From Agrypnia vestita (lineage: Eukaryota > Arthropoda > Insecta > Trichoptera > Phryganeidae), in contig JADDOH010011132.1 in NCBI GenBank assembly GCA_016648135.1, positions 1-64,000 on the forward strand: DNA of 64,000 nt, read 5' to 3'. A program made the translations under genes and the position numbers. This document shows, piece by piece, positions 21,955 through 30,964 of the stretch (positions within the stretch are counted from its first letter, which is position 1; every line of letters begins with the position of its first letter). The notes under the pieces were generated by a model that was not told where the DNA came from, did not search any database, and saw nothing but the letters and a program-made list of their open reading frames with translations.

Positions 21955-22292
21955 ATAATCCCTCAAATTGCCTAATGTGCGCCGCAAACGTCAACAAAGC
22001 GCCGTGAGAGAAATATCATTTTCAAAGCGCCGTAAATCAAGGCAGAGATATATTTTAAATAACCATTTTTGTATTATTAATATAACCGTAATGTCCTATG
22101 CGAGACTTCGTCTATAAACACGTAAATAACCATAGCGCGGCTGTAATTGAAAGCCCCGTAGCGAAAAGCTTCATAATCCACTTCCCATTAGTTTAATAGA
22201 TCGCGTCTCCCGCCACTTGCCACGGTTCGCCGTCGCCATCTTGTTGACAACACTAAAATTCAAATTATCCCCGCCCAAAGGAGCCATTAATC
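21955..22292 (+). repeat. Family C repeat, copies 4 (end) and 5 (start)
   Basis: gtgcgccgcaaacgtcaac (21976) ends one unit. taaccgtaatgtcctatgcg leads into the next, with aaaagcttcataatccac and gccatcttgttgacaacact. Confirms that the family can be arranged head to tail. Confidence 0.65.
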
Positions 22293-22704
22293 GAACGTTT
22301 TATTTGAATTTCTCCGTCGCTCCGGCTGAAAAAACAAACTCTATTAAGGAAATAAATAAATTCCTCCGGAATCGATCAGTCGGGATGCCTTCGTCCTTTG
22401 TGTAACCTCGTTAAGGGACGCTTAAAGATATTTATTTTATTTTATTTTTTCAGTTTTCCCGCCCTCGAGTCAAAGCGTTGATTGCTCTTGAGGCGGATAC
22501 AGCGAGCGTTCTCCACGTGTGATGTTCTCGGGGATGTCGGAGTGTAATGAAGCAACTGCCAATAGGAAAATTGTAATATTTAATGATGTGCCCGCAAAGA
22601 GGGCGGAGAAATGTGAGCTTTCAATTTAATTCGCTGATTTTATTTTTTATTTTCATTATGTGTATTTCTTGTTTCAGTCAAAAATACTATCTACAAACAA
22701 TTTT
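22293..22704. other. Intergenic sequence, nothing recognised
   Basis: A GC-richer patch lies at ~22460-22560. No gene supported. Confidence 0.4.
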
Positions 22705-23160
22705 ATATTATTACGAGAGTATAAAAATAATGGTAACTACACGTCAGACTCAACTGGACTATTCTCAAAGAAGCTATTCCCAAAAAAGCTCAAAAATATA
22801 AAAAAACCGATCGAAAATTCGTGAACCAACAATTACGTATAAAAGCAATGACAAGCACATGCGGCAGAGTTGTTTTAACAGCATCAACAAGACCACAGAA
22901 AGGCAAACTCATGCCAGTTAACCAGAGACGAAAAACAAGCGATAAACGTATGACGCGAGTGGGTACTTACGTGCGAAATTGAGTCAAACGACCTGGAAAT
23001 AGACAAAAGTGCAGCAAAGATTCTATTGATAATTAGTGCGAATTACGACATTTGATGTGAATTAAATAACGGTTAAATTCGTGTCTAGTAAATTAATTTA
23101 ACTAGCAAAATTTTAATTAATTTTTCAGTGTTTCATTTACGTCCTGCAGCCACGTATCTC
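22705..23160 (+). mobile_element. LTR-like remnant, copy 4 (partial)
   Basis: tacgagagtataaaaataat matches the TATA-containing part of 16895-16920. The following sequence (aagcgataaacgta, ctagtaaattaattt) is only weakly similar to copies 1 and 2. Tentative. Confidence 0.35.
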
Positions 23161-23814
23161 GTATATAATAATTTTATTTTTGTCTACGACAAAAAATGTG
23201 GGGTTTGGAGCGGATTTAAAAAAATCTAAATGCGAGATTATTTTGACAGCCCTTGAGTGGATCGATTCTCCACTTACATTTAAGGAGAAAATACAGGGTG
23301 TAAGAGAGGTATTACACAACACTTCTAAATCATGAGTCGAAAATTACTTTTAAAAGATTAAAATTATGAAAAAAATTGTGTCTTGTCTTATAATAATATG
23401 AAAATAGATTCTTACCTTTCCGTATAGAATATTTACATAGAGTAAAAATAGAAAAAATATGCAAGTTAAATTAGGAAAGAAAAGAAAAACTGTCCTAATT
23501 AAAAATTGAAAATTCACTGAACACCATTTAAAACAGTCAATGTTGCATTGTTGAACGTTGGACTATCATGAAAATAACTTACATCGAGTATTAAAAACTC
23601 ATTCGCTTTTATACAAGTCGTGCTCAAGACGGCTTAGACCGAGAGTAATGGAGACGTACTGTGCGCTATGTTTCTAACTAATCCGGAAAGGACGGTGCTA
23701 GGCATTGAGTAGGATTGATTCACTTCGTAAATATTGATAAGTTTGCGTATAATACGCACAACATAAATGTATCAATGGCCGCCGATTGCGAGACTGCATA
23801 ACCCGAAGGTTCTC
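23161..23814. other. Intergenic sequence, nothing recognised
   Basis: No shared repeat or gene-like ORF seen. Confidence 0.45.
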
Positions 23815-24939
23815 AAGGCGATCGTCTAGCAGAATGAGCAAATTTCACCATTTTTTCTCATATCTTCTCTTGCGTTTTTTATTACATTTTTGTATGGAAA
23901 TATCTCATTTTAAAATTTATTCGTCAGGTTACATATATTTTAAATACAGATATCTTATTAAAATGTCATAAACTAAATTAAATAATTGATTAATAAATTA
24001 CCAAACCTTCGATGTTTTAAAAATGAAGAAAATTGCTCCACTTTGTGGGCCTTTTATGACTGAACGGCGTGTGAGATGTATTTTTTATTCAATAATATTA
24101 CAAAGTTAACGATTATCTTAAATTTGTTATAATTATAGAAAAATCTGTTAATACGTTTACATGCAATTTATGTTTTAAAAAATACTGTTTTTTAAAAATT
24201 TTTTTTTTTTTGTGGGTCTTTTTCAACTCTTTTTACATGGTTGACAACTTTTTTACTTCAATAGTCAAAAGAATATTATTATTATAAAAGAGAATTATAA
24301 TTTTACAATAAAAACAAAAAAAAATCAAAATCTTTGTAGATATTCCTGATTTTAGATATTTAATCAAGACGCAACGTATTTATGACACAATACGCAGTGC
24401 CTTGATTAAATAGCTAAAATTTGAAATCGACAATAATTTTTTGAATTTTTTTTGTATTAATTTTAAAATAAAAATGTCTATTCCTTTAATTTATTAAAGA
24501 AAAAAACTTATAAACTATTTTAAAAGGATCGAAAAAACTCACAAAAAATAAAAATAATTTAAAAAACAGTATTTTTCAAAACATAAATTGCATGTAAACG
24601 TATTAACAGATTTTTCTATAATTGTAACAAATTTAAGATAATCGTTAACTTTGTAATATTATTGAATAAAAAAGACATCTCACACGCCGTTCAGTCATAA
24701 AAGGCCCACAAAGTGGAGCAATTTTCTTCATTTTTAAAACATCGAAGGTTTGGTAATTTATTAATCAATTATTTAATTTAGTTTATGACATTTTAATAAG
24801 ATATTCGTATTTAAAATATATGTAACCTGATGAATAAATTTTAAAATGAGATATTTCCATACAAAAATGTAATAAAAAACGCAAGAGAAGATATGAGAAA
24901 AAATTGTGAAATTTGCTCATTCTGCTAGACGATCGCCTT
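23815..24939. mobile_element. Fold-back element: ~1.1-kb near-perfect palindrome
   Basis: The left arm (23815 to ~24215) and right arm (~24540 to 24939) are reverse complements over ~400 bp with about seven mismatches by eye. The ends are aaggcgatcgtctagcag and its complement. The centre (24350-24420) is again inverted: tttaatcaag at 24358 and cttgattaaa at 24401. No ORF, no conserved TIR motif and no clear target duplication were found. The arm similarity implies a recent event or gene conversion. A transcript would fold into a very long hairpin, which in insects could feed siRNA production; that is inference. Confidence 0.9.
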
Positions 24940-24974
24940 AACAATCACGCAATATACATTGCGTGATTGTTAAG
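24937..24974. repeat. Perfect 17-bp hairpin at the right end of the palindrome
   Basis: cttaacaatcacgcaat (24937-24953) and attgcgtgattgttaag (24958-24974) are exact reverse complements with a 4-nt loop. It overlaps the last three bases of the fold-back element. Confidence 0.9.
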
Positions 24975-25144
24975 AACGATGGATTTGGTAGTGTCGTATT
25001 GTAAATCACAGTCGATTAGTGTATAAGGAATAATATGTGGAATAATGTGGGGGATTACTAATAATTTGCAATGTACTGAATTCAATTTTTTAGAGGAAAC
25101 ATAGCTTATAAATTTATAGAAATTACGAATTAGGAAGGGATATA

Positions 25145-25215
25145 TACATAAAATCTAGAATTCAAAACATTTTAAAATAGTCATTCTAGGTGACTGCATT
25201 CAAAACATTTTTTAT
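25145..25215 (+). repeat. Family G short repeat, copy 2
   Basis: attctaggtgactgcattca and flanks match 17255-17320. Confidence 0.55.
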
Positions 25216-25499
25216 TATTATAATTATCATATAAAATATCATATAAAAATAAATCGACTTAATTCCAACACAAAAAAGTCTCGCATATCCTTGTACGATA
25301 ATTTGACACTACGGTCTATTAGTGGTACAGCAGGATGACAAAACACGTGCTTTGCATTTCAAAAGCACCGTACCGGGGTCGTTACTCGGTGCCACTAAAA
25401 TCATTTTTATTCAAAAGGATTTCGAGGCACCTGCATCGATCGTTGTACTGGTGAAGGTGAAAATAAAACATAAACATGAATTATTTTAAATATGAATTT

Positions 25500-25905
25500 T
25501 TTTACCGCGGTATTTCTAATTCCTCATTGCGTCTGCCTTGCTTTAACGCCGTATGTTATACACAATCAGGACAACACAAATATTGAGGACTTCCGAGATG
25601 AAGACGCTGAGGATGATAGATAGCAGGCAAGATGCTGAGGGATCGCGTTAGGAACACCAGAATAAGGAGATATGTGAGGCTGAGGACATTGTACGATGGA
25701 GTAGACAGTGAAGGAGGAACTGGAATGGTCACGTCCAAAGAATGGACAGCACCAAACTCCCTTATATCGCACTACATAATCACCCCCACGGAACCCTCGC
25801 GGGAGACCTCCTAAAATATAGTACAGCTGGAAATCTACAGCAGACGCTATCCTCTGAAGAAAAGACACATAGATCTATTAAAAGAAAGAAGAAGAAGTTA
25901 TTTCT
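25500..25905 (+). pseudogene. Non-LTR retrotransposon 3' fragment, heavily decayed
   Basis: MLRDRVRNTRIRRYVRL (from 25632), WNGHVQRMDSTKLPYIALHN (around 25720-25780) and PRNPRGRPPK (around 25792-25815) occur in changing frames. They follow the order 'G.(T/R)..DR.RN..IR', 'W.GHV.RM' and 'RP.GRPPKRW' of LINE ORF2 ends. It ends with gaagaagaag-type repeats (25885-25898), common at 3' ends of such insertions. No intact domain remains. Confidence 0.7.
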
Positions 25906-26477
25906 AACAACGTTTTCATTTTCGACACCTTACTGTTGCACCCGATTGAATGAACATTCTATTTCAAAATAATTATGTCTGAAAATATTAGACACATTTT
26001 TAAACTACAACATTTTTATTTAAGTCTGTTTTAATAAGGTGGGTTTGCTCATTTTTTATGTGCATTTTAATTGGATGTGGCAAAAAATCCCGTGCAACTT
26101 TATTCGAAAGGAAAACATCACATCGCTCTGAAAATGGTAGAGTTGCAAGCATTTTGATTTTATTTTTAAGTAACCTTTCTGGATTGAAGTTAGAGTATGA
26201 ATAAATTTGTTTTTTGCAAAAAAAATAAAGTTTATCCTTTCATGGAATAAATTTTCTCCAGTGCAGGATCGTAAAGTTTTTTTATTATTTACCGTTTCAA
26301 ATAATAAAGAAATGTAAGTAGAAGGCGGTCATAAATATTTATATTTAGCAGAATTTTAATATTTCAATCAATATAAAAATTGTAGTTTTTTATTACATTT
26401 AACCGTTTTATTACGTCATTGCCTATTTTGTAGCTTTCTTTATTGTTTCTTTTTTAATAGGACTGACTTAATGATGT
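25906..26477. other. Intergenic sequence, nothing recognised
   Basis: AT-rich; no supported feature. Confidence 0.45.
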
Positions 26478-26575
26478 CCTGAAATGGGGCTCGAACCGAA
26501 GACCACCAGATTACTAAACGAGCATCATGACATCTACACAAACAAGCTACTCAAATACCATTGAGAATTAAACAT
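26478..26575 (-). mobile_element. tRNA-headed SINE (gtagcttgttggt family), partial
   Basis: On the minus strand: gagtagcttgtttgtgtaga, gatgctcgtttagtaatctg and a box B-like ggttcgagccc. Same layout as 28683-28872 and 62500-62636. It lacks a proper cloverleaf, so it is not a tRNA gene. Confidence 0.65.
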
Positions 26576-26615
26576 GCCGAATTTTGATATAAAATAATAA
26601 TTATAAACTATGTAC

Positions 26616-28527
26616 TAGGGTGTGTCACTTTGTATGGCGAAAAAAAAAAGTTTTTTATTTTTAAGCTTAATAGTTATCAAAAGTTGCATTGCATTTATTG
26701 CTATATAAAAATGCAAAAAAAGTTGCAATTCAAGTATACTTTTGGCTCGCTACAACGAGCCAAATATTCTGAAAATGTTGGTTTTTAGTGATTTTTCAGA
26801 GGTAATAAAAGTGTTGTTTTCTTCTACATAATTCTTATCAGATTACTTAATTTCATTAATATGTATATAGACAATATACTTAAACAAAAATTTACTGCAA
26901 ATTTAAAGCTGAATTATTTTTTAAAAAATTATAAAACATACAAAATTTTCCAAAAAGAGTATTTTTAAAGACAGCTATAGTTATTTTTTAGAATTAAACA
27001 TTGGCATAATTTTCCTGGAATTCTTCTTGGATGCAATAAAACCTTCTCTAACTGTTTACCCTACGACAGAACCTGCAGCTACAGTCGTCAATTTAAGGCA
27101 TTCACACATTTCCCTGCCACACACAGTCAGTATTTTTTTTCTACTGACTGTGTGGCAAGGACTTAGGAAAATCGAATATTCGGACATTTCGTTCGACGAA
27201 AATTGCCCTCAGTTCTTCACTTTACGCTCAAAAGCGGTAGTTCAGTCAGTATAAGTTTCTCATCCTGCCAGGAAATCATGTCGTAATAATGATCGCTCTC
27301 AAAATTGATTTGTGGTATCACAAAAGATCTCGACAATGATTTTTGCGAGGCACGAGCTTTCAAAACTCTCGTATACCCTATTCTATTACAATTTTGTTGT
27401 CATTTGTCAACATTTGATGCCTCCCTGATATCACTCAGTGTAGCCGAAGCAATAGCAGCGCCTGCTCTGTGCGATACGCCATAACAATCACATACTTCAG
27501 CCAACTTTTCGAATTTTCTTTTGTATTTTCTCAATTTTCTCTTCCTTTAACTATGTTTCCAATGCCTATGCATCTGAAGGTTCTTTGTTCTTCAAGAAAT
27601 GGGTGGTCTTTAATTGGAACAGTTTTATTTTTTTCACATTTACAAGAAGAGTAATTTTTGCATTTGCACGCAGCAATGTCAAAAAGAATTGTTGATTTAG
27701 TTATAAAGTTTTCTATTTTATCTAAATACGATTGACTTTATGGTTCTTTGTTGAATTTTTTCGATAGTAGCCTATACTTTTTGCAAAATGATAATAGAAG
27801 CTGGCTCACAATGCTTGCATTTATCCAAACTTCAAGAACGGTTCGAGCCACTTGAGAAGTGATAACTTTTGCTTGTGGTTCTAAACTACTTGACTGTTTC
27901 ATTTCTTGACACGCTCACTCATAATGTCTTTAAACATCTCCATAAGTAGGTAACATAGTACTTTTGAATTTTTCGGGATATTTCTCAAAAATACGTCATT
28001 TCGTACGACCTCTGGTTTTTTTTGAACTTGACGGATTCGATACCATTGTGATTCGTTTCATGAATGAATAAAACACTTAAATTTATTACTTATAATATGT
28101 AGAAACTTTACGACGTTTGAAAACAAGTAAGCAAACAAATACAAACGTTCGCTATAGAGTCTGACCTAATGAGGCGCGCATAACGGGAGCGCGACCCGGA
28201 ACAAGCCGAAATTGCCCGAACGGGGTAGGTATTTAACGCTAACAGATTATCAAAATGAACTTAAATATGGCGTTATCCTTATGCTGGCTATATTATTACT
28301 AGAAAAAAAGCATTTAATTACTAATACAATTGGTAAAAACAAAAAATGTATCGTTCTGATTGGAACGTTATTTTGCAACTTTTTCTATATTTCAAGGCCT
28401 TTTCACTAGCCAAAAGTACCAGTATTTAGGAAAACTGTAAATACAGCATTTAATAACATATAAAAATGCAACTTTTGAGAACTATCAAATTTGAAAAATT
28501 GAAAGTTGAAAAAAGTGACACACCCTA
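26616..28527 (-). mobile_element. Complete 1.9-kb DNA transposon with TAGGGTGTGTCA ends
   Basis: The ends are TAGGGTGTGTCACTTT (26616) and its inverse finishing at 28527. Subterminal blocks such as tcaaaagttgcatt are also inverted. The flanks ctatgtac (26608-26615) and ctatatac (28528-28535) look like an 8-bp target duplication with one change. 8-bp duplications and a TAGGG start fit hAT-like or another 8-bp-duplicating superfamily, but the decayed ORF inside does not show a motif that lets me assign one. Confidence 0.8.
26981..28046 (-). pseudogene. Decayed cysteine-rich ORF of the 1.9-kb transposon (putative transposase)
   Basis: The likely start at 28046 reads MVSNPSSSKKTRGRT, a basic N-terminus, followed in shifting frames by PTYGDVFKDIMSERVKK. 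A cysteine cluster, CKCKNYSSCKCEK (~27675-27634), runs into VPIKDHPFLEEQRTFR. Near the end SDHYYDMISWQDEKLILTEL and a block with REMCECLKLTTVAAGSVVG lead to a stop at 26981-26983. Similar C.C..C.C plus 'FL.DQRT.R' proteins recur as uncharacterised, repeat-associated products in arthropod genomes; that is from memory. At least five frameshifts or stops kill it. A 14-bp inverted repeat (27116-27160) sits inside the coding region. Role as the element's transposase is inferred only from position. Confidence 0.55.
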
Positions 28528-28682
28528 CTATATACTTACCTAAAATAAATAAAATAATTGTAAAAAAAAAAATTACCCTGGTAGAAGCGAAATCTGTAGA
28601 TCCTTAAAAAACATTCATAATTCGTCGTGTTTCTGTCACAATATATGTTTTATATTAAACGTAATATAATAAAATAAATGAG

Positions 28683-28872
28683 TAGCTTGTTGGTCTTGTG
28701 GTTAGGACTCTCGCCTAGTGAGAGTTCAGTCCAAAGGTCGCGGGTTCGAACCTCACTCCAGACTAGCAAGTTAGTACTATTTTTATAGCACAAGCATTTA
28801 ACTTAGTTTGAAAATAGTAAGAATATTGATGTGACACGTATTCCGTGTTCGCTTCTCTATTTAAAAAAAGTT
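28683..28872 (+). mobile_element. tRNA-headed SINE (gtagcttgttggt family)
   Basis: gtagcttgttggtcttgtgg, ttaggactctcgcct and box B ggttcgaacctc form the pol III-like head. The body ends aatattgatgtgacacgtat, tccgtgttcg and ctctatttaaaaaaa. Relative to 62500-62636 it carries extra sequence between head and body (~28770-28830). Confidence 0.8.
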
Positions 28873-29284
28873 ATTTATCTATTAAAATCGCCTATTTACC
28901 CGAATACGTTTCACGGGCGTCTTATAACCACTAAGACATTAAATAATGTTTTGTAAATTAAATTAATTGTGACTTCATTTTTATTATTTTATTGTTTTTT
29001 TCGAAATAAAATTATCTTCGTTATCTTGATTTTAAAGTCATAATTAAAAATATACGTTCCAAATTTACAACAACTATTTATTGTACGAAATTTTTCTGAC
29101 GAATGTATGTATTAAAAATGAATTTAACTGTCGCGGTTTATCTAAAAACACCTGTATTACCTTAATTATGAGAGATCATATATGGTTTATTCTTTTTACT
29201 TTAGTGCAATGAGTTTTGAAAAAATCTTTTTACTTTTAAAAAAACTTTAGACATAAATCCACATTCATCATTACTGGTGTTTCA
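28873..29284. other. Intergenic sequence, nothing recognised
   Basis: AT-rich; no supported feature. Confidence 0.45.
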
Positions 29285-29650
29285 AAGTTTGCGCATATTT
29301 CACACCTTCAAAAGCTTCACTGGCTTAAATGTCCAGAGAGGATTGGTTACAAATTGTTCCTCACAATATTCAAGGCTATTCACAACATGGCCCCTCAATA
29401 TATTACCGCATTTTGCATTTCATTTGCTGCAAATAGTTGAGAACTAACTTTTCTCTCAGCAATCTCAATATTCAATACAAGTGGGTTAGTTGAAGTAAAT
29501 CGCATCCACAAAACTAACTTCGGTGATCGTGCTTTCGTGGTGGCTGGACCAAAGTTACGGAGGAACCTTCCAAATAAGCTGAGCGAAACAGGCATTTTAC
29601 TACAGTTCAAAAAGTATTTAAATGTGCACCTATTTAAACAGCCACAATGA
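29285..29650 (+). pseudogene. LINE reverse transcriptase C-terminus (L2/CR1-type)
   Basis: One frame, from ~29285 to the stop at 29648-29650, reads HLQKLHWLKCPERIGYKLFL, TIFKAIHNMAPQYI, (one internal TGA), VEVNRIHKTNFGDRAFVVAG, PKLRRNLPNKL and LQFKKYLNVHLFKQPQ. 'L..LHWL.....I.YK......A.....P.YI' and 'GDRAF..A.P.LW..LP' are characteristic of the end of L2/CR1-clade reverse transcriptases. Only one stop interrupts it, but the element is truncated at its 5' side and lacks the catalytic core. Confidence 0.85.
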
Positions 29651-29885
29651 CATTTATAAAATCAAACCTTTACAATAAGACATAATTATAATAATCTTCA
29701 CTCCAAGTACCTACTCGCGAAATTTTTTTCTCGGCCCTCTCAACTACAGTTTTAACCATAGACGTACTATAAATATAGACTAATCACTAAAAAACAAATC
29801 TGAGTCATCTAGTCTCTGCTGTCTTCTATTACGTACTTAACTCTTAAAAGACTGTGCTAAAAAAAAACTTTGGGGACGGTGGAGT

Positions 29886-29925
29886 AACACAGCGTTACCT
29901 GATTAAAAATCGGTAACGCTGTGTT
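29886..29925. repeat. 14-bp perfect hairpin
   Basis: aacacagcgttacc and ggtaacgctgtgtt are exact reverse complements with a 12-nt AT-rich loop. Stand-alone inverted repeat, possibly a MITE core. Not a bacterial terminator in this context. Confidence 0.8.
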
Positions 29926-30679
29926 GTGATAAAATATACATAAATACGATACAGATAAGACTTTTAAAAGGTCCCTTTATATAATTATGTAAGGTAAACA
30001 TACATATTTGTATTATTTTAGTAAATTATTATAAAAGTATGGCAAATCGAATTTTGCGTGCGCTCCCGCCGATGTTTCATTGGCAACTGAATACAACGAA
30101 GCGGTCGCCAGCTCGCTTCAGTCGCCTGCACTCCGTCTTTGTCTAACACGTGTTACCCGACTCTACCGTACTCTTCCTATATTGTATTGCTTTCGCCAAA
30201 AACCAAGCAACCGCCATCTCTGTCCTACATGAAATGTATGGTATTATCGTGCTCTTTCTTGCTCGATTTAACTGCGATGTACAATATTCTGCTCTCTCTT
30301 GCACACTGGCCGAAAATACGAAAGTAATGAATAAATATTTTTTAATTAAAAAATCCGTACATTCCTAACAGTTTAATTTAGTAATTTTGGTGTGAAAATG
30401 TCTATTCGATGATTACAAAAATGTGACGTTTTAGTTTTCGTAAATAAGGTAGATATTTCATATTTTGTATGACAGGTAGACCTACGTTACATCACCGACA
30501 CACAGGAGTTAATGTATTAATCAGAAAGAGATAGAAAGTATTTTCATAACCATGTATAAGAAAGGACAAAAAACATAATTTTGGAAAACGAATGCGTATA
30601 AAGTTGTAACTAATCGCAGTGTTTACTTTTTGTTTCTTGCGCTTTTTGCCTTAACAATTTAAAAAATCCAACTTGAAAT
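29926..30679. other. Upstream region of the THAP-like exon
   Basis: 30040-30330 is less AT-rich and single-copy in the window (cgctcccgccgatgtttc, cgaagcggtcgcc). A gtataaag run lies at 30596-30603, ~80 bp before the exon's ATG. These could belong to a promoter, but no initiator at the expected spacing was found. Confidence 0.3.
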
Positions 30680-30750
30680 ATGTCTGTTTGTTGTGTTAAT
30701 CGTTGTAATGCTTCATCACATAATAATGAAGAGGATATATCCTTTCATAG
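30680..30750 (+). CDS. Candidate first coding exon of a THAP-domain protein
   Basis: The ATG at 30680 opens MSVCCVNRCNASSHNNEEDI then SFHR, and is followed immediately by a strong splice donor, CATAG|GTGAGT (30746-30756), that splits the arginine codon. 'C..C....(N/K)...........(I/V)SFHRFP' is the N-terminus of the THAP zinc finger (C2CH type, DNA-binding); here Cys5-x3-Cys9 would be the first metal pair and SFHR the following strand. The second half of the domain (W, C-x2-H, AVPTIF) should be in a downstream exon, which I did not find inside the window. The mariner at 30965 would lie in the intron. It may belong to a host gene or to a THAP-containing transposase of P-element type. Expression is unproven. 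Confidence 0.55.
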
Positions 30751-30964
30751 GTGAGTTTTATTTCAATAATTTGAAGAAAAATTCAAACCGACTTTAGAGT
30801 ATGGAGATTTCTGTATTGTCGACGTTGGTAGTCTATGATATTTTCTCTTTCTTTTTTATAGTGCAGTTTATATTTATAGTAGGTACGTCTATGGTTTTTA
30901 TCATGTGTAATTTTTTTTACATTTTTTTTGCATGGCATTTTTTTAAATCTTAAATGAGATAATA

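Noticed and set aside
29886..29925. Rho-independent terminator-like hairpin
   Set aside because: No bacterial genes are present and the hairpin is not followed by a meaningful T-tract in a transcription unit; kept only as an inverted repeat.
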